A stretch of 64,000 nucleotides of DNA from positions 4,025,001 through 4,089,000 of the forward strand of contig NW_025062476.1 in NCBI RefSeq assembly GCF_000002995.4, read 5' to 3'. Made by a program: the position numbers and the translations under genes. Source of the DNA: Brugia malayi (taxonomy: Eukaryota > Nematoda > Chromadorea > Rhabditida > Onchocercidae). Below are positions 14,801 to 29,800 of the stretch, one piece after another. The notes below the pieces were generated by a model. The model saw only the letters and a program-made list of their open reading frames with translations. It was not told where the DNA came from and made no database searches. Positions within the stretch are counted from its first letter, which is position 1; each line of letters begins with the position of its first letter.

Positions 14801-17800
14801 TTTAATTGGGAAATAAGACAACCACCTTTCCTCACTTGTAACATATGGCACGATCAGAGTATTTGAAGATGAATATCGAGTGTTGCTAACAAGTTCCACT
14901 AAAGGAATACTTAAAAGACCAAATTCAGTTATTAAATCACAGAGCGCCTGAAATCTAATGGCAATATCAAGTGGAAATGTACATCATAAATCAGCTGAAA
15001 AGAGAAATTGAAACATGAAATAGATAATTTGAATAAAAATTCTTACCACAACATAAACAGTTAATTTACTGATAAACTCGACAATCAGTATTTAAAATTT
15101 CTTTAATCAAAATGAGAACATCATCTAGAGGAGACATCACAGAAAGTTGATACAGAATATCCACTATAAATTGCAATCAGTAAGAAATTACCTGCTGTAA
15201 AGCTAATCGAAATATTGGTTGTAAAGTTGCTAAGCCAACATCGCCCACTTGCCAAATTGTATACTGAACCAAATATGATACGCCACCTAAAGCATAATTG
15301 CTTATCATGAAAATTTGCTAAATTTTAGAATTTCAAGATAAAAGGTAGCAAAGTATAAAAGCAAAATGAAGTAATCAAAACCCTAAAAGTTCCATATTTA
15401 TGGACAAATCCATAGAATTATCGACTAGAATCTTCCAATGCCAGAATCAAAAACATAAGGTAAAACTTACTGAAAGTTACATATTTCAAGCAACAAATTC
15501 CACAAATTAATACATTGAAAAAACCTCTATACCTGTTTTTTCGGAAAACAATGAATCCGGCAAAGGGAGTGATGTAGTGATACAACGCGTCAGTTCATGA
15601 AAACGTTCATTTGATGAAAGACGAAATTTACCACCACCTGGATATAATTTCGAGTGAGTGCTTGGGCTGATTCGAGCATACTTCAGCGAATCGATGCAAG
15701 TACCACTGGAATTTACTATGCGTGTCTCAACACAAGCAATTCCTGAAGAAAACTCTTCCAGCTTAATCAAAAAAAAAAACACCTTCAGTAGTTTAATATT
15801 GTTAATATACAGTAAAAAAAAAAAAAGTAAACAAATGTAAAAAATATATATTCTCAACAAACGCTTAAAAATAGAATCTGTATTGAAAATCGGCAACTGA
15901 TTTATGATGCAATTTACAATTTTCATTTCGATGAAAATAAAAAATGAAAACCAAAAATCTATCCGTCGCTAACAATTATTTAAAAAGAAAAAGGCAATAA
16001 ATACCCATATTTGATGAACCCTTTGTCGGTGGCCTGCTTATTAGAAAGAAATGTGGAATATAATTATTGCAAGCCGTTTGAGAACCGGGCAGAGAATGGA
16101 AACGTTCGTGTGACAGTGGACTATTTCTGTTCAAACCTCCGCTACAGTCCCGAAATCGAGCTCCTGCTGTGAATGTAAGCATTTGCTGGTACATGTAATA
16201 GTAGAGTGATCCCAGATAACCATAAATATAGTTCGGTAAAGTGCAGTAATGTACTGCAAATGGCTTAGCCGGATCTCGTTGAATGAACTGGGAAAAAGAT
16301 AAAATAAGTGGAAATGAAAGTTAATTTAAAACCTTTAAAAAGAACAATTGAAAAGCAAAGGTTATAGTCTTGCAAAATTTTTCTAATTTGTTAATCTTCT
16401 TCACAAATGCAAGATTTCAAATCCATATTTCATATCCGTAATCAGTTAAACTATTTAGCCTCATTGCTCAAACGGTAAAATTAATAATTTCATAATAAGG
16501 TGCATAACAAAACCGCTAACTGATTAAGTAATTTTATTTGTTTCAATATATCAACCATACTTCGATATCAGCTGCCGTTAGTCGTATTCGGGGATTTTTG
16601 TATAAAATATCGGTTAACTCTTCCAAAACTTTTAATTCGAGTCGCTTCTGCATAGCATCCACAATTGATTGAATTATTACGGTAGGTTCATGAATTCCGT
16701 GTACTGTCAGTAGTATATTATTTTGAAAATTTTCACTCATCTATAAAAAATGCGAAAGCAAAGCAAATTTTTACCACTCAGGAATAAATTTTATATATCT
16801 AATGAGACAAATATATACTTTTATGAGATAAGGGAAATTCATCACCAGCACTGAACAAGTTTTTAACAGTTGTCTCTGAAATTGGCAAGATGCTCTATAT
16901 ATAAGATTTATAAAGCTATGATAAATAGCGGTGACTAACCTCATCGATAAAAGTTGTATCACAATGTAAGCATCTTTTTCTAAAACTTTCTTCACTAGCA
17001 AAAAGCTGCATGTAAAATACATTTCGTTTGTTATCTTCACAACAAACATAAAGGTTACGACGATTTCGAACTGCAAATTGTTCAATTCCTTGGCGCAAAG
17101 CATCATATCCCATTACTAAAAATATTACAAAGAAAATAAATACTTGAAATGAGGTTTAACGAAATAATAATCCACAATACACATACTTCGAATCAGTTTC
17201 TCTGTGTAAAAGTACTTTTTTTTAGGACTTTTAGAACTCTGCGACATAATCCTTGTTTTCTTGTTTTCTTGCTTTTCACAAATGTCTCTTTCATTATGAA
17301 TTTCATTTTAGTTTTTTTTTTTCCTAAAAACTTCCAAAACTGTTTTTTCCTAAAAACTTTCAAAACTGCTTTTATTAGTAAAGAAAAATCACCTAAGGAG
17401 CATCCTGCTCCTTTCTTTTCGATGTGTAACCGAGGATGTACGTAAAACCAATGATGCGTTACGATTCGACAAGCAAAATGACCAGGAGGATAAAATACCC
17501 GTGCTGGCATATATGGTGCAGCATCCATTTCATCCTCATCGGAATCTGAAAAGAAAAGTATATTTTTAAGAGGGAAAAAAAATACATAAACTTAATGATA
17601 AGGAAAAATGATAAATGATAAAGAAATGATAAAGAAAAAGCTCAGTACGTAAGACCAATTTCAAGTGCCATTTAAAACAATGAGAAAAGGAAATTCTCTT
17701 ATCACTTAATTTAATCTTTTAGATAAGAATTCATGTTTTCAGATGCTCTGAAATCAAGCATACATACACTTCAAATCAAAGATACAAACAAGTTGAACTG

Positions 17801-20800
17801 AATTATCTTTTTTTGCAAAGCAATCAAAGGTCATTCCACTTCCACAAAAACGTAAATATCGACATGATACCTTATCTAATAATTGAGCAATTCAAATATA
17901 TTTATAATTATAGTTTGAACCTGAACACTTTTAAATATTGATTTCAGTTATGAATCCGAGTAGAAAGAGACCCACTTAGTGTGATATTCTGTCAAAGCTT
18001 TAAATTATCTTCCTTAAGCCTATCTAACTAAAGATTAAAAATAAGTTTTGGAAGCTTACATGAAAAACTGAAATTCTTCTTAGCCCTCGGTGCTGTACAC
18101 TTATTTATCAAAGAACGAGTTAATTTTGTATCAGGGATTGAATCATGCAAATCTGACGGAATAAATTTATGCGACTCTGTTTCATTCTCGATTAATAAAT
18201 CATCGCATTCGCTAATTGAATGCATTTTTTCCAGTAAAAGCTCCTGAAAATGTGGTCTTATTATTTTTGCTAAATTCTCAAATAAATTCCATAAATTTTG
18301 ATATATTCTCGAAAATCTTAAATGTATTAAAGAGATCACAAGGAATTACTTACCACTGAAACAGCCTAAGGAACCTGACATGGTAGCTGATTGTTATGGT
18401 AATGTAGCATGACCAGAGGACATACAATGACTTAATATTACGCTTTTTCAAATTGTTAATTAAAGCTCAAATTTATTTATATATATGAAAAGCATTTATG
18501 GCACTACCTGATTGATGGTATGACATTCTTTCTGTATTGCTTCCAAAAGAAGCCCAAAAATTTTTTCATGATGATGTGCATACCTAAAAGGAAAGAATTT
18601 GCTAATAATAAAAAGATAAACCGAAATAAGAATCCAACTGAAGTCATCTAGTCTTTCTGGATTAAATAAAATCATATGAACTTAAAAATGTAACATTTTC
18701 ATGGACTTAAACTGAAGAATGAAAGAAAAGTAAATGGTATTATAAAGTATAATCTTGCCTTTCACAAAAGAATGCTTGTATCTGTTGCATTTCAACATTT
18801 AAAATAATCCAGAAATCACGCAGCTCATGATCATTATAACAAGTCCGTTCTGAAGATTTTTCTAACTGTGAACTATGATGAGGATATCTCTTACAACAGC
18901 AGATATGAAGATATGGCATTATATATTGCCACTTGATAGTCACTACTTTTAATTTTGGCATTCCAAAGGGCTTACCACTAGTGTAGAGCAAAGACTATTG
19001 TTACAGTTCATATGTTATAAAATTTCATCTCAGAGACAAAGATTCTGTCATAAAATCATTCCGAATTAAACATACATATACCTGCAATTCCCGAGTGATA
19101 TGCATAATCTTCGGAAAGTCTACGATCAGCTTTTAAAACCGGTACACTGCTATCTCTGCAACTTGGACCAATGTATTACAAAAGGAATTTTCATATTGAA
19201 TTCACTTGTTAATGACTGAATCACAACTAATATGAAATCGAAATTTTCGGAAGCTTATAATAAAAATAGATCATACCTCCGTTTTGTTATTTTATCTCGT
19301 GAAATCTTGGAATTCAATACTTCCATACTTGAAACTTTCCTTGCTAATGTCAAGCTTTTCTGCTCTTCGATACGCTCTGTGAAGCTTCCGCTACTTCGTC
19401 GTGAAGACTAAATTCATTGGTTAGTTTTATACAAGGCACACAAACAGGAAATACATGAACGTGGAAAATTTTTTAAAAAAAGCACGAAAAACTTCTATTT
19501 TAGAATCTAAAAATTTAAAAAAAAAAAAAAAAAAAACTACCGCATCAATGAGGTGAAATTAAATTTAGTTCTAGAACTTCAAAAACATACAAGTAAAATG
19601 AAAAGCATTAATTAACGAAATAACAACCTTCAGTGTTACATTAGCTGCAGTACGCATTTGCATCCTCAACGTATCTTCATAAAGGTCAACATCTTCCACA
19701 TGACAGCAATAAAACAAGTTACTGGATTCCGGATGCGCTTCCAGTTTACAGTAGAGCAGATTAAAATTTTTAATACGCTCTTTTAAACGACGTACAGCTT
19801 TTACCTGTTCCATTACCATAACAATTTGCAGTAATTTTACTTTGAACCGAATCGTATCATTCTTTTCACGTTGCTAAAATAGTACGACATATTATCCTTA
19901 GTCGTATTGTGCTTTTCAGTCTTACAGTTAGCCATCATTTCAAGTTGCATTATCATGTCGCTCTTCATATACATATATCTTTTAAAATATTAGAAATTTA
20001 ATTCGATTTTTGTCATTCATAATATTTTTATTAGTGCCGCTGATTTCCTTTTCATAAAACATCTGGACCTAAATTTTTCAAGAGGGGTTTAAAATTTTTA
20101 ATTGATCAGTTACGAGATGAATAGTTAATTTGGCAGCTTACATTGGAGCCTATTGCAAGAAAAAAAAAAAAAAAAAAACAACGAATTAGATAAGCTAAAT
20201 ACAAATGAGCCTGACAAAAAACATTGTGATCCATTTAAGTTTCAAAACAAAATTATCGTTGACTTGCAAAAAGTTACTTAGTAACACGAACTGTGCAATT
20301 ATTGAACAATTATAAAATCAGCCATACACCAATAATAAGATTAAATCATTCTTCAGGTTTTAAAATCAACGTAGTTTTTACGAATATAAGGTGCCAGTAA
20401 TTTGCAAGAGTTACACTATGCACTAAATATACGATTTCTCAAATCTAGTACAATACATAAAAATTAATGCATAAATTTAATATTCATCAAGTTTAACTAT
20501 TTGAAATTAAAACCATTAATAATTCAAATTTACCTCTTTGGCAATGAATACCATTACTTTGTGCATTGTGTCAAGCGTCACATCGTCATATCTTGATAAC
20601 ACAAACACTGTTTCCATGTGAAGTAAACGTGTAATTCCGCATTCTAACCGACGAACTGCTTCGTTTTCCTGAAATAGACTTAAAACCAGTAAAAAAATTT
20701 CCACTGAACTGATCGAAATATCTGATCAAAACAGCAAAACAAAAAGGACATTTACCGGACTTGGTAGTTGGCTGATAACATCAGAAGTTGTTGTAGAATA

Positions 20801-23800
20801 AGGGCTATCGAAATCAAAATAAGTAGTAAATTTGTGAAATGATTCAGACTTATCCGGCGTTTTTGGTGTAACTGTACATGAATCAGACTGTGTTAAAGTG
20901 AATTGTCGCATAGGCCATGACAAAACATAGATATCAAACGAAATTCCAATTAAATCCATTGCTAAAATTATGTTAGGTGCTTAAATTTTAATTTGAAACA
21001 CTTCAAAAACGATTACATTTGCAGTTAGCAATTTGATTTAATGAAAATGGATATGTGTATACATGATTCAAAGTTTTATTCATATTTGCTACTGATTTCT
21101 TTCAAATTGTTGCTTTTTCTTTACTTTTTTTATAGTAAAATAAAAGAATTGTTTTACTTTAGACAGTGAAATTCAAAATAATTTTCAAAATAATTGCATA
21201 ATATCAGCAACAGTAAAGGAAAAAGAAAAGATATTAGATCAAATTCTATAATAAAAAAAGTTCCAAATTTACCTGTAAAATTTTTTTTTGAAATATTTGA
21301 ACATTGCTTTAGTAATTGCATAACACAGGATGGTAAGTGATCGATGGGAAATGTATACATATCCATGTTAGAAAAACGTACTGCACAAGAAAAATTCAAG
21401 AATAACGGTACGGCAGCATTATCACTCAAATGTAATGTTTCACCAACTGATAACTCAGATGTAGTAACTGATTCGAAACTGATACTTGATTGGTTACTTC
21501 TTGCACTATCTAAATAAAAAATGTAAGGACGAAAAGAAATTTTTACTATAAATTTATAAAGATTTAATAAGAAAATGTTTCATTTAAATTCATAAATTCT
21601 GATTACCGTCTTCTCTTTCTTTCATATCTTCATCATCTTCAATATAGCAAATTTCCAAATCTTCACAAGGTGAACTACCACTATTAAAATTCTTCGTTTC
21701 AGGCAAATTTATTGTTAAATTCTGGAAAAAAGAGAAAATGTCAAGAAACTGATAACAATCAGATCAAACAACCAGTTGTTTAACAGATCTCATTCCATTA
21801 TCAGCAATTTTACATATATATTATGATTAATTTATAATTCTCGCATTTTCAACTTTAAGAAAATATGGAAAATAAGACACATTTAAAGTAATAAAACAGT
21901 TTCATTTAACAGTAATAAAATAGTTTTATAAACTCGTCGAACAAAATTTAAGAATAGCAACAATTTTTGTTATATTTAACTTTATACGCTAGCTACCATA
22001 ATTATAAGAGTCATGAAGTATTCTTCATATGGCAGTCTAATGCTGAAAAACAACAGATGCAGTATGCAAAAACAAGTTGCAGAAAGGATACATTCTATAA
22101 AATGGTAAAAAAAAATTACCTTATTGGCCATGTATGTTGCATTATCTCGAACAAAATAGAAGTAACTTGGAAAATTGGGAATTTTCCTGAAAAAGAAAAG
22201 TGAATTCAAAAATTAAACAGAATTACAAATTACTTCAACAGTATTTGAATGAATGTACAGTAGTCTGTGACAAGAAAACTAAAGTGATTCAGATTTGAAA
22301 ATGTACATTTTGCTAATGAATCATCCCCATTCTCAAATTATTGCTTTTTTCACCAGCGAATCCAGTAATTTACCTGATGGATAAGCTTAAACTTACAGTT
22401 ACATAGTAGGACATGGGGAATACTTAGCTACATATATGAGATTCATTAGCAAAATGTCACAGTCACAACACGCCTTATTTATGCTACTGGCTATATTTGT
22501 AATAAAAAATAATAATTGAACTGAAACCGGAAATTCTGTAAAAGAAGCTCATCAAATGCGAATCGAAAATCCTCTTGTTCTTCCTCACATGACTTCATAT
22601 CCCCATCATTTAATCTAAAAAAAAAAAAATTTAATTAAATTACAAAATCATTTGTATTTAAAATGAAAAATATTTAAAATAAAACGAAGATTACCGATGT
22701 GACAATCATGTTTGAGTTAAAACGTAACATTAACAACTTGTCCGCAAGTAAGTTACTTACCTATATAAAATATCATCTTTGAATAAATCATTGCTTCTTG
22801 TTTCATCATCCGCATCCGCTATCGAATCTCCCATCTAAAATACACCAAATCATGCATTTATAAAAGTTTGCTTAAGCTTGACGAAATTCTGCTACAAACT
22901 AAAGGATCTAAATATTCACATATTAAATTATGCATATAGTTTCATTCATGAGAACTACGCAATTCATTTACAACTTGCATGATTAATGTTATAAGGATTA
23001 CTGGAGAAATAGGTGTAGATTTGAAACAGTAATTGAAATCGTTTCCAATTACTGTTTCAGTGAAAAGAACAATTTGCTTTAAATTTCCAAAATTTTCCAG
23101 TTTGGAATATATATTAGTATAGTATAAATCTAACACAAACCTGTTTACGTATATTTGCAACATGTGAGCATAGGAAACGGACACATTCATCAATGCCCTC
23201 AACTTCGATATAAGATTGCTCACAACGGTCCTCCAATACTTCTACCAAATCTTCATACGGAATATGTACACCTAACAGTTAAAAATATTATTAAAACTAA
23301 ATAAATTTAAGCGTTTTACCTCTTGATTTTAACTCTTCACTTATCGATTTTTGATTGTAAGAGTAATTTATTTTCTAATATGGAAAGTAGAAAATAAAGT
23401 GAATAAAAAAAGATAAATAATATATAAGTTATATACATATCCATTCAAATAATACTTAATGATTACTAACCGATGTGTGAAAATAAGCATTTCCTCTAAA
23501 GATGAACATATTATCAAATTGTTCTAAATTGTACTAACAATTTTCTAGGTCATAAGACAATGAAAGTAAAATACCTAGCAACAAACATTGATATACGGCT
23601 CCAATAAGTGCCCGAGAAAATAACTGGTCCTCAATGGCTTCACAGTAAGAGTGTATGTCAAAGGATGTATGAACACGATTTTCAGCCGGACTTATCCGGG
23701 AAGTTGACAACCAATGTAATTCCAATTCATTCTTTTCCATCTCTGAATTTTTCTATTACACATTTAAATTCATGTAATTTTACATACTCGCAAACAATTA

Positions 23801-26800
23801 ATATGATCAAATTATATTAATTGTCCAAAATGATTTTTTAACAAAAATCATTTTTAAGAGTAGCGATTTAAGATTTGCTCTCATGGAAATAATAAAATAC
23901 TGTTTGGATATCATGTTAATATTTAATATATCATAAATATATAATTACTTGTGAAGTTTTCAGTTTTCCGAATCTGTCGATTCAAATGTGCCAATGTTGA
24001 AGTTGGACTTTTGGTACGATGATCTGATACGTATGTCTCACATCGCCGTGGTTCATTTCGAGCTAAATGATGAGCTATCCATGGCTCATCACAATGAAAA
24101 ATAAGAAGCGGTAATGTTGGTATGATGAGAGAAGTTGCCATTAGAACATGTTGAGGATTTACTAATAGAGCAATGATAACAACACGCCATGGTGAAAGAC
24201 GTGACACGTAAACACGTGTAGGGCAAAAATGTCCATCATTCGTACCAATTAATCTTTGATGATCCTTAGTGGGAAGCCTTTTTAGAACAGATTGATCGAT
24301 ACCATCGGTAATTTCCAACCAGAAATTCGGATTTCGTACTTCTATTGTAACATTACTTGCTTTTGCCAGTTCACAATGTAAATTTTCAAGAAGAATTCGT
24401 AAACGTATATTACTTGGTGGATCAGCATCTTCTATAAAATATAAAATTTCTTAACATTTATAATCTTCTCAAATGAAACAGGATAAATATTATATTAATT
24501 ATTATTAAAATAATTGAAAATATCTTAATTCACTTTAATTATAATAACTATAAACATATATCTCTCATTTATTTTTGCACAATTTTCTTGGAAACATCTA
24601 AAAAGGACTAATTAATAATTGTACTCATATTTTATTAACACACACATACATAGAAATATATACCTCTCTGATTTATTGAAACTTTGACTTATATAAATGA
24701 GAAAAATAATTTTACTAACGATAACTTAGCGTAGGTAATAATAAAAGTTCTCGTTCTGTTGCATTCATCAGTAATGATCGTAAGCAGAAACAATTATGCA
24801 TAATTTCCACATTTCTTGAGAGATGTTCGCATTTCAAACATTCCCAGCTATCTTCACAATTAGTAAGTGTGAAATGTGAGCATGAATAATGCTGTGAACA
24901 TAGAGACATTACTTGATCCAATGTTGATAACGTACAGATGATATCTTCATCTGTTGCTCGAATCTATAATTTTAGATAGGTTTTTTACTTTTCTTAAAAT
25001 TTTCAATACAATTAAAATTGCTTGATTTAAACAAATTTATAACCTATAATGCTAAACTGTTTTCTACCCGAAATTTATTATCTAAATTTTATACCATTAA
25101 TTAAACTTATAATAATTTTTCGAAATAGAAATTTTATTATTAAGATTATGGATTTCTTGAAAATATCGAATGCTTTGATCTTAGATAATAATAATGGAAA
25201 GTAATAATTGATGTATAGCATTTAAAGAACCTACTAACAATCAGTCCTACATAAAAGGATGATATTACAAGAAGGTAATATTATTCTTCATGTTAGTTAT
25301 ATAAATCAATTCATTTCATCCGAAATTGATAGATTCAAATTTCAATTGAATACGATTGAAACCTTAGGATCATTGATGAATTATGTGAATCCGATGTATT
25401 GTTGTTCAACTGACAAAAAATTTACTATGTAAACAATAGGAACTCACTTTCCATTCATTAATCAAAACCAATGACGCATACTTTTTGGCGATGAAGTCAT
25501 AATGAATTAAAATGTTAAAATTTGCTAAATCAATAGTATTAAAATTGAATGCGCTTTAAAAAGTGAGTATTAAATTTTTTGACACTTTCACAAATAAGTT
25601 TTAAATTTTTAGACTTATAGCGACATTCTATAGGAATTATAATTTTTTTTTACATGAGTTTTAAAAGATTTTTAATTCCTTCCCTCATGAATATAGCTGA
25701 AACAATCTCTTTTATGACATCAAGAATTTCAAAATATTTCTATATATGGTATGAATTGTATATAATTATTCACATACTTCTCTTTTTCAAACTGTTTCGA
25801 TTGTGAAATTCGTATTTCATATCATTAAGCCATCAAGTAACATTCTTCTCCAAAATAATATTATCTCAAAAGAACTTTCAACATTGTTAATTTTATATGC
25901 AATAAACTAAATGTTTTCTAAAAGTTTGCAAAGAAGTTGAATTTGAAAAATCAAATTTGAATTCCTCCTTATTTCAGAGATTCGACAACTGTTGCATATT
26001 TTTCAAATGACGTTTCAGAAACTATTTTAAATATTAAGAAAAAGATATGTTACAGAGGAAAAAAAAATATTATTATAGTATTCTGAAAGAAAGCAATTGT
26101 GAGTTGTAAACAGTTCCAAGTTACTGTGATACATCATTACCTTAATATAATTATTATCATTTTAATAACCATTTCTTATGTTATATTTCTTTTTCTAACC
26201 AATCATTTTCTTTTGCTGTTAATTTTAAGCCTTGTTTTTGTTAAAAGAAAATTAAAGAAAGAGAAAAATCTAAATAATTTGTTTCTTTTAATTGAAAATT
26301 GAAAATAAATTGGAAAAAAAACGGAAGTAATTCGTTAAAATCAACAGTATATTTGATCCAGAAACTTCAGATAAATGCATGCTGTAGTGACAACTGAAGA
26401 AGTTTGTGAAGGAGAAAGAATTCTTGAAAATGAAAAGCATAGTAATTCATTATTGGAAATTAATAATGATTAAATGGAAGCAATCAAATTTGGTCTACTT
26501 AGACTTACTAGATGTAAATCAATGTTAACTGTATTATGATTACTCTGTATTTGAAGCAAACTGTGAAGAACAAAAAAATTATTAAATGTATACCACAATA
26601 GTTAAATTATAATTAAAAGTCACTGCTTTGAAATATTATCCCCTTTTATTCTGTGAAGCATTTTCTGATCGAACTGTGACTGCGAATATATGAAAACTAT
26701 TTGTATGTGCAATATTTTAATGATCTGATGAAAAAAAATAAAAAAAAGCTCCAAAGCATTTCTCACAGGATAACTTGAAACGTTTTCATGAAGTTTAGCG

Positions 26801-29800
26801 ATCTATTAGCGCAGATTTTTGAACTCGATGAATTTTGAGAACTATTTTTATTAAATTTGAAAAGTAGTCTCATCAAATAAAAGAGATATACCGAAATCAT
26901 GATCCATATCAAAAATGCACTTGACCTTTGGCAACCTTAAAAATACATCAACAATTTTTTGGTGACAAAATGCTCTCATAATTTGTAGCATGAAAAACAT
27001 ATTTTCCAGCAGTTTGTCGAATCATGACTTTCCATGATATATTAATTAATTCGCAATGAACAAAATGCTGTGATATTATAAGCCCTATGTAGATTAAGAA
27101 AGACGTGTCATAGAAAGCGCAACTGATTTTTCACAAAACTAATATTAAATAAAACTGGTTTTAAATTATCAAATCTATTTAAACTGATTTAAACCCTAAT
27201 TTCAGCATATGAATTCAACTAAGAAAATGCAAATCCTTGCATTAATAAAACATATTACGATGGATATAATGGAAAGATCTCCCATAAAAATCAACTCTTA
27301 TAGCGAAAAAATTCGCAAAACTATAGATGGATAATCTGATATGGAATGCAGATAGAGAACAGGCAAGTAAGTGGAGGAATAAGAATCTCACTGATTTGAA
27401 ATGTTTAGTGCAGATCCTAACCTCCACTTTCGTGACCGTCCAAAATATCTTAGACTCCAATGCAATTGATTGTACAAAAAACTGGAATATTGGAATTCAG
27501 AACAGCTTATTAGAACCATGACTGTCATTTCCATTCGAAAGTTTTTGTAAATTATCGATTAAGTTGTTTTATTTCAAAAGAGATGATAGTGACGGCGTGA
27601 TTTAATTTTTACAAAATGAAATGATGCAGGTATCCAGGCAATGGTTTCCAGTATATTTCCATAGAAAAAGCAATAGATTTGAAATATGCGACCAAATAAG
27701 CCAATGTTAGCCGAAGGACAGATCTGGCAACGTCGCATTAGCAATGCCTAAGACCCTACCTCCGACTGACACAAACTTGTCTGTTTCATGGAACCGACCA
27801 AAGAAGACGGTGAAGGTTAAGATAAGAAAGATGTTCACTCCACATGAATGTGAAATAAAAATGAGCCTCAGCTATCTACACCTACACTTATCAGCGTTGT
27901 CAGCAAATAACAAAAAGATAACATAACGAAGAGCTTATCAGAAATGTTCTTTCCATTCGTACTGTGCTTCGTCTTTCCTCAAATTATTAAGAGAAAGTGA
28001 TAAATTCTAAAATATACTAATGCTATGATAAGAAAAGGAAGAAAATAAATAAACTTGGGAAAAAATTTTAAATTATCAACACTGAATGATTAAGATAATG
28101 AAGAAAAAAGCATTTCTTACGGTTTTAAAATTAGACAAGCTGTTTGTGTTTCATTATGATAACATTATGATTGGGGGAATGTCAATCAAACAATTAGACA
28201 GAATGTTTCCGCGACACTTTTCCGATATAATAGGTTTGAGAGACAAAAATAATTGCAGTGACTCAATCATAACATATAGGATCTCAAAAATGAAAAAGAA
28301 ACAGTCAGCTCTTTTTATTTCTTCTGTTGGATAATTAATCTTGATATCTAATAGATACGTGGAATGGAAGTCAATGAAATTATAAAATATAAACTTGTGA
28401 ACTCAATTAGTCCGCTATCTGTACATACAAACAGAATAATTTAGTTCAAGATTTCAAGATAATATAAATCTAACATCTACTACTCATGGTGAATCAAGAA
28501 AAATAAATAAGCTGATTATTGAAGATATAAAGAAGCATAAATGGTATACTTTTTTATTGTAAAAGAAAAATTTGCTTTTAAGACTACATAAAAATATCAG
28601 AATATTTTTAGCATGATATTAAAGGAAAACTGTTTGTTTGGAAAGTATTTTGTGTATATATTTCAATCCCAAGAATAGCACTTTAAAGCTTTTAAGTTAC
28701 TTTAAACTTTAGAGTAAGAAAGAAAGAATAAATAATATATCAATGTCTGCAAAAAAACTGCTTAAGAAATTATTTGAAACACTTACTTGCTGTTGAATAA
28801 TTCCACTCCATGTAACATATTGAGGATCAACAACAGCAAGCGGTTCCAACCACATTTCCGTCATTAATTGTAAATCAAGATCACTTTTCAATGTGGAATT
28901 ACCACTTGGAACTGATTTCTTTGTTTCAACTCCACGTATTCGAACGATTCTGCAAAGTGTAAAAAATGATTTTACCAATCAAATCTTGGTCGTCAATTAT
29001 TAGTTCTACACTTGAATACTCCATTGCATTATCTCGTAACGATGAATTTCATGACGATCTCATGACTACTATATACCAACGAGTTTTTAATGTGTATCAA
29101 TCAATCAATCATTGCCAGTTAAGTTAATTTTCGTTGTCAGTAAAAAATGATATACTATCTGGTTATCTATAAAGAAATATCATTTTGATAGTGTGTAATT
29201 ACTGCCAGTTAATACAATAACTAAGTTTTTACTCTGAATTTTATAGATTGGTCAAAATTTGCCAGAAAGTTACTTTGATAAAGGTGGAATTTTTTCTAAA
29301 TGTTCTTTCATAATTCGCATAGGTCGAATGGTTGTTGGTGGAAATATGATATATTGAAGCACTGCTGACCCACAGTGCAGCTGTTGTTCCATATCATCGA
29401 CATGTTTGACAAGGTTAATTATCCCATTATCACCATACACTATATGAAATCCTTCATTCAGACGTCTCCTGAATTCTCCATTTTTGTATATTACCAAAAC
29501 ATTTATCTGCAGCTAACAACAGTTAATAGTAGTAATTAATATTTAGAAGTTAATTTCAAAAAGCTAATAAAAAAATGCTCACTGCAGAATAGTGTGAAGA
29601 ATAAAATCCGCATAAATGCAACTGACAGATGATGATAACGGAAATGCTTTCTTTAAATACCAAATATAACGTCTGTAAACTTCATAAAATTTTTGGAAAA
29701 AAAAAAATCAGACATAAAACTGAAAAATTGAAGGAATTTTAGCGCATTCTAATATATATTAAAAACATAACTCTTTCACAAAACTATGGGCTTGATAAAC

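Noticed and set aside
16440..16500. Possible tRNA-like segment (TAGCCTCATTGCTCAAACGG)
   Set aside because: It lacks a matching B box, acceptor stem and length, and lies in an SZT2 intron.
28086..28334. An 82-codon plus-strand open frame in the giant intron with an IGGMS string that recalled the PurD TGGMG motif
   Set aside because: It is on the opposite strand from the GGRVL fragment, and the flanking residues do not follow the PurD pattern, so it was treated as chance.
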